Shown piece after piece: positions 8,312-19,532 of a DNA stretch of 64,000 bases. Made by a program: the position numbers and the translations under genes. How positions within the stretch are numbered: position 1 is the stretch's first letter; every line of letters begins with the position of its first letter. The DNA is taken from positions 378,333-442,332 of the forward strand of contig NZ_FNZB01000003.1 in NCBI RefSeq assembly GCF_900109205.1, written 5' to 3'. The notes below the pieces were generated by a model. The model made no database searches. It was not told the origin of the DNA and saw only the letters and a list, made by a program, of their open reading frames with translations. Origin of the DNA: Sphingomonas sp. OV641 (GTDB lineage: Bacteria; Pseudomonadota; Alphaproteobacteria; Sphingomonadales; Sphingomonadaceae).

Positions 8312-10270
8312 TCAGGGCGCGCAATCGTTCGCGTGCGTTACGCCGAGTACGCCCATCAGTCGTTGAAGCGAGTAAGGTTTCCGCAGCAGCGGAAAGCCGT
8401 GATTGCCTTCTTCGGCCAGCACGTGGCTATAGCCGCTCGTCAGCACCACGCGGCAGTTCGGCCAGCGTCGCTCCACTTCTTTCGCGAGTTCAATGCCGCT
8501 CATTCCGGGCATGACAACATCGGTGAATACCAGGTCGAAGGCGCCCTTCGTCTCAATCAGTATATTGAGCGCGGACTCCGCGTTTGTCGCCCAGACCGTC
8601 GACTGGCCGAGTTCTTCCAGCAAGGCGAGCGCGAAACGTCCGACGACTTCATTGTCCTCCACCATCAGTACGCGCTGCGTCGGCAGCTCGTTGCGCAACT
8701 GGGCTGGGGTGGCGCTGTGGTGATCGGCGGTAGGCCGCACCGTTGAGCGCGGAAGGTAGATCGTGAAGGTGCTGCCTTCACCAAAGCGGCTATCGACGCT
8801 GATTTCGCCACCGGACTGTTTGGCGAAGCCATAGGCCTGGCTGAGGCCAAGGCCGGTTCCTTTGCCGACTTCCTTCGTGGTGAAGAACGGCTCGAAAATG
8901 CGCGCCTGCGTCTCGGCATCCATGCCGGTGCCGTTGTCCATCATGTCTACCGCGACGAAATCACCCTCGATCGCGGCATGGCGGCGTACCGACGGCACGT
9001 GGCGGACGTTGCGAGCAACGATCCGCAATTCCCCACCCTGCGGCATCGCGTCGCGCGCGTTGATCGCCATGTTGAGCAGCGCGGACTCGAACTGGTTGGG
9101 ATCCGCGCTGACCGAGCCGACATCCTCGTCGATCTCGATCCGAACAGACACCGGCGAGCCAACCGTGGTGGTGATCAGCCGTTCCAGGCCGCGAACCCGC
9201 TCCCCGACCGAGAAGGTCTCGGGCTCCAGCGGCTGCCGCCGGGCGAAGGCCAGCAGCTGGCCCGTAAGTTGCGCCGCGCGATCGGCGGTTTCCGCAATGG
9301 CCGAAATATACCGCTGCTGCCTTTCCTCAGTCTGGTTCGGCAGCAGCAGCAGATCCGCCGAGGCTCGAATGACGGTCAGCAGATTGTTGAAATCATGCGC
9401 GACGCCGCCGGTCAGGCGGCCGATCGCCTCCATCTTCTGACTATGCGCTAGAGCTTCGCGCGCGGTCTCCAGCTCCTCCTGCGCACGGCGGCGCTCCGTC
9501 ACGTCGCGCGTGATCTTGGTGAAGCCGGTCAGCACGCCGGCGTCGTCATGGATCGGGTCTATCACGACATGCGCCCAAAAGGTCGTGCCGTCCTTTCGGA
9601 CGCGCAGCGCCTCCTTCTCGAACGTGCCCTGGAGCAGAGCGGTACGCAGCGCCTTGGCCGGTTCGCCCGTCGCCCGATCCGCCTCGGTGTAGAAGCGCGA
9701 AAAGTGATGGCCGATAATTTCTTCGGCGCGATAACCTTTGATCGCCTCCGCCCCGGCGTTCCAGCTCGACACGTTGCCGTCCGGATCGAGCATGTAGATG
9801 GCGTAGTCGCGCACGCCTTGCACCAGCAGGCGGAACTGCTGCTCGCTGCGGAACAGCGCCCGTTCCGCCTCCTTCTTTTCGCTGATGTCCCTTGTGACCT
9901 TGGCGTAGCCGATCAGGGTGCCCGTCTCATCGCGCACGGGATCGATCACGACGCTGGCCCAGAAGCGCTCGCCGTCCTTGCGGACGCGCCAGCCTTCAGC
10001 CTCGAACTTACCTTCCTGTGCCGCCGTTCGCAGCGCGCGCATCGGCAATCCGGTGGCGCGGTCCTCCGGCGTGTAGAAGCGGGAGAAATGCTCGCCGATG
10101 ATCTCGGCGGCGACATAGCCCTTGAACCGCTGCGCGCCCGCATTCCAGCTCGCCACGAAGCCGTCCGCGTCCAGCAAGTAGATCGCGTAATCCCTCACCG
10201 CATCCAGCAGGAGCTGGAAGCGGCGCTCGTTCTCCATCGCGAGCAGGTGCTGGTTGCGGGTCGCACTCAT
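8312..10270 (-). CDS. Hybrid PAS-PAS sensor histidine kinase with receiver
   Basis: A 652-residue soluble hybrid kinase. Two near-identical PAS domains (about 14-130 and 144-262; DYAIYLLDADG and DYAIYMLDPDG, each with a HFSRFYT segment) show an internal duplication. The HisKA-type dimerisation helix follows with phosphoacceptor His292 in GGVAHDFNNLL, the HATPase domain (N box NMAINARDAMP near 400, GTGLGLSQAYG near 471), and a C-terminal receiver with Asp584 in FTDVVMPGMSG and the conserved Lys in LRKPYS. No membrane helix is seen, so it senses a cytoplasmic signal; PAS folds of this kind often bind haem, flavin or small ligands. No cognate regulator is adjacent. Confidence 0.93.
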   Translation of the reverse strand: MSATRNQHLLAMENERRFQLLLDAVRDYAIYLLDADGFVASWNAGAQRFKGYVAAEIIGEHFSRFYTPEDRATGLPMRALRTAAQEGKFEAEGWRVRKDGERFWASVVIDPVRDETGTLIGYAKVTRDISEKKEAERALFRSEQQFRLLVQGVRDYAIYMLDPDGNVSSWNAGAEAIKGYRAEEIIGHHFSRFYTEADRATGEPAKALRTALLQGTFEKEALRVRKDGTTFWAHVVIDPIHDDAGVLTGFTKITRDVTERRRAQEELETAREALAHSQKMEAIGRLTGGVAHDFNNLLTVIRASADLLLLPNQTEERQQRYISAIAETADRAAQLTGQLLAFARRQPLEPETFSVGERVRGLERLITTTVGSPVSVRIEIDEDVGSVSADPNQFESALLNMAINARDAMPQGGELRIVARNVRHVPSVRRHAAIEGDFVAVDMMDNGTGMDAETQARIFEPFFTTKEVGKGTGLGLSQAYGFAKQSGGEISVDSRFGEGSTFTIYLPRSTVRPTADHHSATPAQLRNELPTQRVLMVEDNEVVGRFALALLEELGQSTVWATNAESALNILIETKGAFDLVFTDVVMPGMSGIELAKEVERRWPNCRVVLTSGYSHVLAEEGNHGFPLLRKPYSLQRLMGVLGVTHANDCAP

Positions 10271-10401
10271 CGGTGAACGGGCCTATGGGGCTGGCAACAA
10301 TTCCGCAACGAAAATGGCAGGTTTTCACGCGCTTTCTGGCTGCCCGCGGCCTTGCGGACACATGATGTCGCGGCGCCCCTTCCGCGGGAAGGGACGCGCG
10401 T

Positions 10402-10569
10402 TCACTTGTCCTTCGTCAGCGATGTCTTTCGCTCGATCGTCTGCTTGTTCGGCTGTCCCTTGTCGAGCGTGTCGGAGGGCCGCATCGCATCGCCCTCCTT
10501 CTGGTGTTCGGCCGACAGTTTCGGGCGCTTGGTTTCGGTGGTGCCGTTCTTGTCGCCATCCTTGTCCAT
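10402..10569 (-). CDS. Small hydrophilic protein, 55 residues
   Basis: A short minus-strand gene beginning MDKDGDKNGTTETKRPKLSA and ending KTSLTKDK. It has an excellent ribosome binding site (AAGGAG, 6 bases before the ATG). The protein is very rich in Lys, Asp, Glu and Thr, with no hydrophobic core, cysteine or membrane segment, so it is probably disordered. It lies just downstream (transcriptionally) of the glycosyltransferase operon, 11 bases after the end of its last gene, and could be co-transcribed. No family is recognised. The ribosome binding site and coding-like codon use support a real gene. Confidence 0.65.
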   Translation of the reverse strand: MDKDGDKNGTTETKRPKLSAEHQKEGDAMRPSDTLDKGQPNKQTIERKTSLTKDK

Positions 10570-10580
10570 CGCTGCTCTCC

Positions 10581-12661
<2,081 letters not shown>

Positions 12662-12665
<4 letters not shown>

Positions 12666-13750
12666 GCAGCCACCTGCTCGGCGGTGGCGTGGGCGCGGAA
12701 CAGTTCATCGACCTGCTTGGCGCGCAGTTCGTAGGTGTGCTCGGCTAGGACGCGCTTGCGGGCGGCTTCGCCGATGGCGCGGGCGCGTCCGGGGGTGAGG
12801 TCGGCTAGCAGGTCGGCGACGTCCTGGCCGGTGCGCGCGACGAGTACTTCCTCGCCGGGGATCAAGAACTGCTCGATGCCTTCCCAATAATCAGTGATGA
12901 GGCAGGCGCCCGCGCCGGCGGCCTCGAATACGCGGGTGGCGGGGGAGAAGCCGACCGCCGCCATCGAATCGCGTGCGATGTTGAGCACCGCGATCGGCGT
13001 GCAGTTGAAGGCGTTGTGGTCCGCGGTGCCGACATGGCCGAGGTGGCGGACGTTGGCGGGCATGTTCTTGTCGTGCCAGCCGCTGCCGCCGATTAGGAAC
13101 TGACGCTCTGGCAGCGCGGCGGCGGCGGCGAGGAAGAATTGTTCCACGCGCGCCTCGCGATCGGGCAGGCGATTGCCGAGGAAGGCGAGGTCGCAGGCGA
13201 AGCGATCGTCGGGCGCTACGGGGTGGTGGGTGTCAGGGTCGACGGCATTGTACACGGGGATGCAGCGCGCCGCGCCGAGCGCCTCATAGGCCTCCACGAC
13301 GGGCGGGCCGCCGCCATAGGTGAGGACCATGTCGAGGTGCGGCAGCGCGGCGCGGACGGGGTGCGCGGGATCGGCGCGGATCTCGTCCAGCGTGGCGGCG
13401 GCGTCGACGTCCCAGAAAATCTTCAGGGCGTCAGGACTTGCGTGCTCAACGATGCCGGCGATCAGCTCCGCGTCGAACACGCCGACGCCGCTGGCCTTCA
13501 CCACCACGTCGGCCTTGTGCGCCTCGGCGAGAACCGAGCGCAGACCCTCTGCCGTCGCCGGATAGACGACCGAGGTGGCGTATTCGGGCGGGTCGATGTC
13601 GCGGTTCTGCTGGCGGTCGAAGGCGTCGGGTTCGTAGAAGGTGATCTGGTGACCGTGTGCGGCCAGGGCCTTCAGGATGCCGCGGTAATAGGTCGCAGCG
13701 CCATTCCAATAGGAGGACAGCAGGCTCGATCCGTAGAAGGCGATCTTCAT
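12662..13750 (-). CDS. CgeB-like glycosyltransferase
   Basis: A 362-residue GT-B-like glycosyltransferase, paralogous to its two neighbours. The N-terminal Rossmann fold begins MKIAFYGSSLLSSYWNGAA and the C-terminal nucleotide-sugar-binding segment is FSPATRVFEAAGAGACLITD with WEGIEQFLIPGEE after it, as in the CgeB family (DUF3880/GT1-like). It should act in the cytoplasm on an unknown acceptor. Start and stop overlap the neighbours by four bases on both sides (ATGA), so translation is coupled. The open frame extends upstream to 13984 through the previous gene, but that extension is an Arg-rich shadow. Sugar specificity cannot be read. Confidence 0.85.
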
Positions 13751-14859
13751 GCGGCTTCTTTCGTTGGGGTGTCGTCTCGCAGGCTGGCGACGATGGCCAG
13801 TAGCTGGTCGACGCGGTGCGCGCAGGTGTGGCGCGCCTTGATGGTGGCGAGGCCGTGCGCGGCGAGCGATTGGCGAAGGCCCGCATCGTCGCGAAGGGCC
13901 GTGAGATGGCGGGTCATTTCCGGGCCGTCTCGGGCGACCAGATAGTCGCGCCAGGGTGTGAACAGTCCTTCGGCGTCGTCCCACGGTGCAGAGACGAGCG
14001 GGATGCCGCAGGCGAGCGCCTCAAACACGCGGATCGTCGGGATGCCGGGAAGGATGGTGGCATAGTAACGCCGCGGCACGTGGACGGTCGCGAGGTGGCG
14101 GGCGAAGATGTCGGGCGCGGCAGCATTGGGCGCCCAGCCATGGTAGCGCACGCCATAGCGATCGAGCGTCGCCAGCCCCTCCGCCGGATAGCGGACGCCG
14201 TAGATGTCGAGCGGGAGCTTCGCACCCTGCGCCGGAGCGAAGAGGAAACGTTCGAGTTCTTCGGTCCGCTCGCCGTCGCCCCAGTTGCCGATCCAGACGA
14301 GGCCTTCGCGCTCGCCCTCCTCGACCGGCGGGTGAAAGCGGCGCAGGTCGGCGGCTTCGTGCCACGTCCAGACGCGCTTGCCCCAGCCCCACGTGCGGTA
14401 GATCTCGCTCAGCGTCTCGCCGAAGGCGAGAACGCCGTCGTAGCCGCTGAGATCGTACGCCTTCATCGCTTCGGGTTCACTGACCGCGCGGTGATGCGTG
14501 TCGTGGAACAGGAGGGTGAAACGGGCGCCGCGCTTGCGCAGCGTGCCGATCGCCGCGACGAGTTCGTGGTCGTTCCATTCGTGGACGATGACGAGGTCGG
14601 CGCTGTCGGTGAGCTGCTCGACCGGGGTGCCGGGGGCGTAGGTGGTGGCGGTGAGTTCGGGATAGCGTTCGCGCCAGGCCGTCAAACCTTCCTCGCCATG
14701 GTCGGCGAGAAGGTTGGCGAGGCTCCAGGCGCCTTCCGGTTCGTAGGCGACGACGTCATGGCCGCGCGCGACTAGCTCGCTCAGCACGCCGCGTAGGAAA
14801 TGCGCGTTGCCGTGGTTCCAGCAGGAGGCGAGGCTGTGGGTGAAATAGACGATCCTCAT
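13747..14859 (-). CDS. CgeB-like glycosyltransferase
   Basis: A 370-residue paralogue of the preceding two proteins. It starts MRIVYFTHSLASCWNHGNAHF, has a long N-terminal domain with LVIVHEWNDHELVAAI and LLFHDTHHRAV, and ends in a donor-binding lobe containing ILPGIPTIRVFEALACGIPLVSAPW. The pattern of TIRVFEALACGIPL matches the E-x7-E-like loop of GT-B enzymes. It overlaps its neighbours by four bases at both ends, so it belongs to one translationally coupled operon making a surface glycan. Acceptor and donor are unknown. Confidence 0.84.
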   Translation of the reverse strand: MRIVYFTHSLASCWNHGNAHFLRGVLSELVARGHDVVAYEPEGAWSLANLLADHGEEGLTAWRERYPELTATTYAPGTPVEQLTDSADLVIVHEWNDHELVAAIGTLRKRGARFTLLFHDTHHRAVSEPEAMKAYDLSGYDGVLAFGETLSEIYRTWGWGKRVWTWHEAADLRRFHPPVEEGEREGLVWIGNWGDGERTEELERFLFAPAQGAKLPLDIYGVRYPAEGLATLDRYGVRYHGWAPNAAAPDIFARHLATVHVPRRYYATILPGIPTIRVFEALACGIPLVSAPWDDAEGLFTPWRDYLVARDGPEMTRHLTALRDDAGLRQSLAAHGLATIKARHTCAHRVDQLLAIVASLRDDTPTKEAA

Positions 14860-15959
14860 GCCGCGGCCCTTTCGTTGGCGCTGGCGTCGGCATAGAGCGA
14901 CAGCATGGCAGTGGCGGTGGCGGCGAGCGTGTATCGCACGCCGCGATCGGCGGCCGCCGCGCCCAAGGCAGCGCGGGCGGCATCGTCAGCGAGCAACGCT
15001 GCAATCGCGTCGGACCAGGCGGCGGGATCGTCGCCGGCGACGAAGAGCGCCGCGCCGTCCCACAGCTCGCGGAAGGTATCGATGTCGGACAAGACCAAAG
15101 CGCAGCCGGCCTGCGCGGCCTCCAGTACGGCGAGGCCGAACGGCTCGAAGCAGGCGGCGGAGACGAACACCGGTTGGGTGGCGAGCATCGCCGTCATGCT
15201 TTCCGCCGTGAGCTCGCCGAGCAGGTGGAGGTGCTCGACGGGGACCGACGCCCCATGCGGCGCGCGGGTCGAGCCGGCGGCGTAGAGCGGCGCGGCGAGG
15301 CGCGCGGCGGCGGCGTCGAGCAGGGGCGTGCGTTTCACCTCGTCCCACAGCCGTCCGGCGGTGAAGGCGATGTGGCGCGTGCGGACGGGGGCGACCGGCG
15401 TGGGCGTGCGGCCGTTGTGGATGGCGACCGGCAGCTCGCGCAGGCCATAGGTACGCGCAACGGTGCGGGCGTAGCTTTCGCTCGGCGCGATGACGCGGGT
15501 GGCGCGACGCAGTCCCTGCGCGGCAAGCGCGCGGTGCCAATCTAACTTAGGATCGAGTGGCGAAGCGGGGCGCGCGGCTTCCCACCAGGTCGCGACGCAG
15601 CCGTGCGCGGCGACGATCATCGGCAGGTCGCCAGGCAGGGTCGCCGCGAGCGCCGGCTGGTTGACGTGGATCAGGTCGGCACGGTGCGCGGTCGCGAGCA
15701 TCGCGATCGTCGCCGCGGCATGCTGCACCGAGACAGCATCGTCGGTGAGCCAGTCGAGCGGCTCGCCGGTTTCAACCAAGGTCACGCGCGGGATGCAGGC
15801 GACTTCGGCGCGCTGCGCCTTGGAGGGGGCGGGGCCGAGCAGGGCGAGGATCGTGGTGACGCCTGCGTCGCTCAGCGCGGCGGCGAGATCGACGGCGTAG
15901 CGCCACACACCGCCCACCGCATCGACCGTCATCAGGATGCGCTGCGGCGCAGCGCGCAT
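14856..15959 (-). CDS. GT4-type glycosyltransferase
   Basis: A 367-residue GT-B enzyme of the retaining GT4 type. The N-terminal half has ILMTVDAVGGVWRYAVDLAAA, as in many enzymes that carry a GG-V-WR glycine loop, and the C-terminal lobe has AACFEPFGLAVLEAAQAGCA, the E-x7-E donor-binding motif. It would add one sugar to a lipid-linked or polymeric acceptor on the cytoplasmic side. ATG 15959 (MRAAPQRILMTVD) is chosen because it shares one base with the stop of the upstream gene (TGATG); an upstream in-frame extension to 16025 would lie in that gene. Confidence 0.88.
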   Translation of the reverse strand: MRAAPQRILMTVDAVGGVWRYAVDLAAALSDAGVTTILALLGPAPSKAQRAEVACIPRVTLVETGEPLDWLTDDAVSVQHAAATIAMLATAHRADLIHVNQPALAATLPGDLPMIVAAHGCVATWWEAARPASPLDPKLDWHRALAAQGLRRATRVIAPSESYARTVARTYGLRELPVAIHNGRTPTPVAPVRTRHIAFTAGRLWDEVKRTPLLDAAAARLAAPLYAAGSTRAPHGASVPVEHLHLLGELTAESMTAMLATQPVFVSAACFEPFGLAVLEAAQAGCALVLSDIDTFRELWDGAALFVAGDDPAAWSDAIAALLADDAARAALGAAAADRGVRYTLAATATAMLSLYADASANERAAA

Positions 15960-17032
15960 CAGACTGCGACCTTCATGGCAGGCTGCCGCACGCCAAGGGG
16001 AAGGCCGCGTTCTTCCGACAGCCACCTGGCGAGGCGGCGCAGGCCGGTGCGCCAGTCGGCGGGCTTGGCGAGGCCGAGCGCCTCTTCCGCGGCGCGGCGG
16101 TCGGCGACGAAATAGCGCTGGTCGCCGGCGCGCCAGCTGCCGAAGCGCAGGTCGATCGGGCGGCCGACGACCGTCTCGATCTCGGCCAAGACGGTTCGCA
16201 GGCTGACGGCATTGTCGGGACCGCCGCCGAGGTTGAAGACGTGTCCGCTGTGCTGGTCGATCTGGCGCCAGAGCGCGAGATAGGTGTCGACCGCGTCGCT
16301 GACCTCGAGGATGTCGCGGACCTGATGGCCGTCGCCGTAGATGTCGATGGCGCGGCCTTCGAGCGCGCGGATCAGGAAATGGGCGACCCAGCCCTGGTCC
16401 TCGGTGCCCATCTGCCGCTCGCCATAGATGCAGCTCATCCGCAGCACGGCACTCGGCACGCCATAGCTGCGGGCGTAATCGAGGACATACTGGTCGGCGG
16501 CGCCCTTGGAGCAGCCATAGGGCGTGTGGAAGTCGAGCGGTCGGCTCTCGCCGATGCCATAGGCGTTTACCAGCGGATCGACCGGCTGGTAACCGCGATC
16601 GGTCTCGTCGAAGGTGAGATCGGCGAGATCGCCATAGACCTTGTTGGTCGACGCGAAGATCACCGCTGGCGTCTGCGCGGCGGTGCGCGCGGCCTCCAGC
16701 ACGTTTAGCGTGCCGGTGATGTTGATCGCGAAGTCGGCGCGCGGATCGATCAGGCTGGTGGTGACGGCGACCTGCGCGGCCATGTGGAACACGGCCTGCG
16801 CTTCCTGCACCGCCGCGGTCATCGTGGCCTCGTCGCGGATGTCGGCGACGCGCACGTCAATTTTGTCGCCGTGGTTCGCCTTCAGCCAATCGAGGTTCCG
16901 CTTTACGCCATCGCGAACGAGCGCATCATAGACGATGACGCGGTGTCCTTCGCCGGCAAGGCGATGCGCAAGGTTGCTGCCGATGAACCCCGCGCCGCCG
17001 GTGACGAGGATCGGACGCTGATCGTCTGTCAT
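15959..17032 (-). CDS. Sugar-nucleotide epimerase, CDP-paratose 2-epimerase-like
   Basis: A 357-residue extended short-chain dehydrogenase. It has ILVTGGAGFIGSNLAHRLA for NAD, FASTNKVYGDL, and the stretch ESRPLDFHTPYGCSKGAADQ, which contains the catalytic Tyr-x3-Lys and closely resembles CDP-paratose/CDP-tyvelose epimerases. GDGHQVRDILEVSDAVD is the usual substrate-binding region. It presumably interconverts a CDP- or other NDP-deoxysugar for the adjacent glycosyltransferases. The ATG at 17032 overlaps the upstream stop by four bases. The upstream extension to 17194 runs through the next gene and is rejected. The exact sugar is inference. Confidence 0.85.
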   Translation of the reverse strand: MTDDQRPILVTGGAGFIGSNLAHRLAGEGHRVIVYDALVRDGVKRNLDWLKANHGDKIDVRVADIRDEATMTAAVQEAQAVFHMAAQVAVTTSLIDPRADFAINITGTLNVLEAARTAAQTPAVIFASTNKVYGDLADLTFDETDRGYQPVDPLVNAYGIGESRPLDFHTPYGCSKGAADQYVLDYARSYGVPSAVLRMSCIYGERQMGTEDQGWVAHFLIRALEGRAIDIYGDGHQVRDILEVSDAVDTYLALWRQIDQHSGHVFNLGGGPDNAVSLRTVLAEIETVVGRPIDLRFGSWRAGDQRYFVADRRAAEEALGLAKPADWRTGLRRLARWLSEERGLPLGVRQPAMKVAV

Positions 17033-18147
17033 GCGACGAGCCCGCGCTTTTCGAGTTCGGCGCGCGCGTGGCTGACGCGATCCTCGGCGGTCTGCTGCGC
17101 GACCCAGTCGGCGAGGACGGCCAGTTCGGTCTCGAAATCGGCGGTGGCGCGGAAGCCGAGCTTCTCCGCTGCGAGTGATGTGTCGCAGAAGCAATGACGA
17201 ATGTCGCCGACGCGGGCCTTGCCGACGATCTCCGGCGCGGCGTCATTCTGGCCCATCGCGCGACCGAGCGCCTCGGCAACCTCGGTGACGGAGCGGTCGT
17301 GGCCCGAACCGACGTTGAAGGTGCCACCGACCGCCTCGGGCAGGACCAAAGCATCGGCGAAGGCGCGGGCGACGTCACCGACATGGACGAAGTCGCGGCG
17401 CTGTTCGCCATCCTCAAACACCATCGGGCGCTGCTTGTTGAGCAGGCGCGAGGCGAAGATCGCGAGCACGCCGGTGTATGGGTTGGAGAGCGCCTGGCCT
17501 GGGCCATAGACGTTGAACAGGCGCAGGCAGACGCTTTCGATGCCGTAGGGCGCGCCCATGATGTGGGTGGTGCGCTCCTGCACGTATTTGTTCAGCGCAT
17601 AGATTGAGGAGAGCGCCGGGCGCTTGGTCTCGGGCGTGGCGACGGGGGTGAGCGGGCGACCCTGCGCGTCGGTGGGATCCCATTGGCGCATGCCGTCGCG
17701 GATCATGCCGCGCGCCGCGTCCTCGACCAGCGTGCCATCGGCATCGCGGTACAGGCCCTCTCCGTAGATGCTCATGGAGGAGGCGGTGACGACGCGGCGC
17801 ACGGGCCTGTCGATCAGCCGTTCGAACAGTACCGCGGTGCCGACGTCGTTGACCGAGGTGTAGCGCTCCACCTCGTACATCGACTGGCCCACGCCGACTT
17901 CCGCGGCAAGGTGGACGACGCTGTCGATGCCGTCGAGCGCCTTCGCCACGGCATCGCCGTCGCGCACGTCAGCGACGACCAGTTCGGCCTCGGGAGAAAG
18001 ATTGGCGGGACGCTGGCCGCCATCACCGTGGACTTGCGGCAGGAGATTGTCGAGGATACGCACGCGGTTGCCACGGCGGAGCAATTCTTCGGTGACAAAG
18101 CGCCCGATGAACCCGGCGCCGCCCGTGATCAGAATATGTTCGCTCAT
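17029..18147 (-). CDS. NAD-dependent epimerase, dTDP-L-rhamnose 4-epimerase-like
   Basis: A 372-residue extended SDR. NAD motif ILITGGAGFIGRFV; active site SSMSIYGEGLY with YALNKYVQE supplying the Tyr-x3-Lys pair; an insertion rich in DAARGMIRDGMRQWDPTD sits before it, as in dTDP-L-rhamnose 4-epimerases (WbiB type, making dTDP-6-deoxy-L-talose). It is the first gene of the operon: an ATG at 18147 preceded by GCGGGGACTG, with a 190-base divergent region to the phosphatase gene that must hold the operon promoter. The assignment to a rhamnose epimerase is by motif resemblance only; no rml synthesis genes lie in the window. Confidence 0.83.
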   Translation of the reverse strand: MSEHILITGGAGFIGRFVTEELLRRGNRVRILDNLLPQVHGDGGQRPANLSPEAELVVADVRDGDAVAKALDGIDSVVHLAAEVGVGQSMYEVERYTSVNDVGTAVLFERLIDRPVRRVVTASSMSIYGEGLYRDADGTLVEDAARGMIRDGMRQWDPTDAQGRPLTPVATPETKRPALSSIYALNKYVQERTTHIMGAPYGIESVCLRLFNVYGPGQALSNPYTGVLAIFASRLLNKQRPMVFEDGEQRRDFVHVGDVARAFADALVLPEAVGGTFNVGSGHDRSVTEVAEALGRAMGQNDAAPEIVGKARVGDIRHCFCDTSLAAEKLGFRATADFETELAVLADWVAQQTAEDRVSHARAELEKRGLVA

Positions 18148-18336
18148 CAGTCCCCGCTTTGTGTTTGTTCTGGTTTTCCGCCGGCTTAGCGACGGCCCCA
18201 CGGGAGCAGGAACATCTTCATCTACCCTTTGTTCCCGAAGCGATATGATCGCGGTGCGACTTCGCGCGCTTTTCCGGAACGCGGATGCGGGCCGTCCGTT
18301 GGGGACGTCTTCAACAAAGATGCGTCGGGGGACTGA

Positions 18337-18933
18337 TTGGCGGCGATCATTCATCTCGTTCGGCACGGCGCGCATGCCGATGCCGGTCGGGTGCTGACGG
18401 GGCGAGGGGGAGACGACGGTCTCGCTGCGGCCGGGGCGGCGCAGGCCGCCTGGGCCGCCGAGCGACTGGCATCGCAGGCTATCGTTCGCGTGGAAAGCAG
18501 TCCGCAGCGACGGACACGCGAGACGGCCTCAGTGATCGCGGCTGCCTTTGGCATCGCCCCCCGGATCGTCGATGCGCTGGACGAACTCGACTTTGGCGAC
18601 TGGACCGGACGGGTCATCGCCGATCTGGACGGTGATCCGGCCTGGACGCACTGGAACACCGCCCGATCAGCCGCGCAAATTCCCGGTGGCGAGCGGATGA
18701 CGGACGCCGTGGCGCGCGCGGTGGAACACCTCGGGGCGCTTGGCGCCGGCACATGGGACGGAGCGATCGTCTGCGTTTCCCATTCCGACATCATTCGCGG
18801 GGTGGTGGCGCATTACCTTGGCTTGTCGCTCGATCGCATGCTGGCTTTTGACGTCGACCCGGGCTCGATCACCAGTCTGGTGGTGGGAGAATGGGGCGGG
18901 CGGTTGTTGTCGCTGAATGTCCGGGCAGCGTGA
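18337..18933 (+). CDS. Histidine phosphatase family protein
   Basis: A 198-residue phosphoglycerate-mutase-like phosphatase. The catalytic RHG motif is at the N-terminus (IIHLVRHGAHADAG), the second active-site residues are in SSPQRRTRETA, the conserved Glu/Asp stretch is LDELDFGDWTG, and the second catalytic His is in VCVSHSDIIRG. It would remove phosphate from small phosphorylated substrates in the cytoplasm. Translation is taken to start at TTG 18337, 7 bases after GGGGGAC, because no ATG precedes the RHG motif closely. It diverges from the glycan operon. Confidence 0.9.
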   Translation: MAAIIHLVRHGAHADAGRVLTGRGGDDGLAAAGAAQAAWAAERLASQAIVRVESSPQRRTRETASVIAAAFGIAPRIVDALDELDFGDWTGRVIADLDGDPAWTHWNTARSAAQIPGGERMTDAVARAVEHLGALGAGTWDGAIVCVSHSDIIRGVVAHYLGLSLDRMLAFDVDPGSITSLVVGEWGGRLLSLNVRAA

Positions 18934-18940
18934 TGGTTCG

Positions 18941-19444
18941 TCAGTCGGCCGTCTTCTCATCCAAAGCGTCAAGCACCTGTTCGGGTGAGACGTCCCGCTT
19001 GATCTCGTCGATCTCCGGGTCGCTGCCCACGCCCATCTTCTGCGCCATTCGCTCGATCATGCCAGCAAGGCGCGTCAGTTCATGTTCGGTCAGCAGCGAG
19101 ATGTGGAGATCTAGGTCTCCGCGCCGGTCCGCCGCAGCGGACATGCGGTTTTGCGAGATGAGCACAAATGTGGACAGGAAGATCGCCTCAACCGACGCCT
19201 CCATCGCAAGGATCACGAAGGTGGGATCGAACGGCCGCAACCCGGGAATCCAGCCCAGGTTCCAGACGATCCATCCACCGAACAAGGCGGCGTGCAGCGC
19301 CACGAAGCGCATCGAGCCGGCGAACTGCGTAATCCTGTCCGCGATCCGATCGCCCAGCGGAGCACGCTCAGCTTCGCGCTCGGCACGGGCGGCGAGCCGC
19401 TCGATATTGTCGCGCAGGGTATGCGCCATCTGACCGTCACTCAT
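18941..19444 (-). CDS. DUF1003 family membrane protein
   Basis: A 167-residue protein with two transmembrane helices (about residues 43-62, FVALHAALFGGWIVWNLGWI, and 70-95, TFVILAMEASVEAIFLSTFVLISQ is the second) followed by a basic QNRMSAAADRR and a helical cytoplasmic tail. This is the DUF1003 pattern, of unknown function. ATG 19444 starts MSDGQMAHTL; the open frame upstream to 19663 overlaps the divergent dehydrogenase gene. It converges on the phosphatase gene with a 7-base gap. Confidence 0.88.
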   Translation of the reverse strand: MSDGQMAHTLRDNIERLAARAEREAERAPLGDRIADRITQFAGSMRFVALHAALFGGWIVWNLGWIPGLRPFDPTFVILAMEASVEAIFLSTFVLISQNRMSAAADRRGDLDLHISLLTEHELTRLAGMIERMAQKMGVGSDPEIDEIKRDVSPEQVLDALDEKTAD

Positions 19445-19532
19445 ACTATCATCAACCCGGCATTGCTGCCGGCGGCAAACGCGCCAGACGGCGATATCGA
19501 CCATCCAACATCGTACGAAAGGCGGTAAAGAA

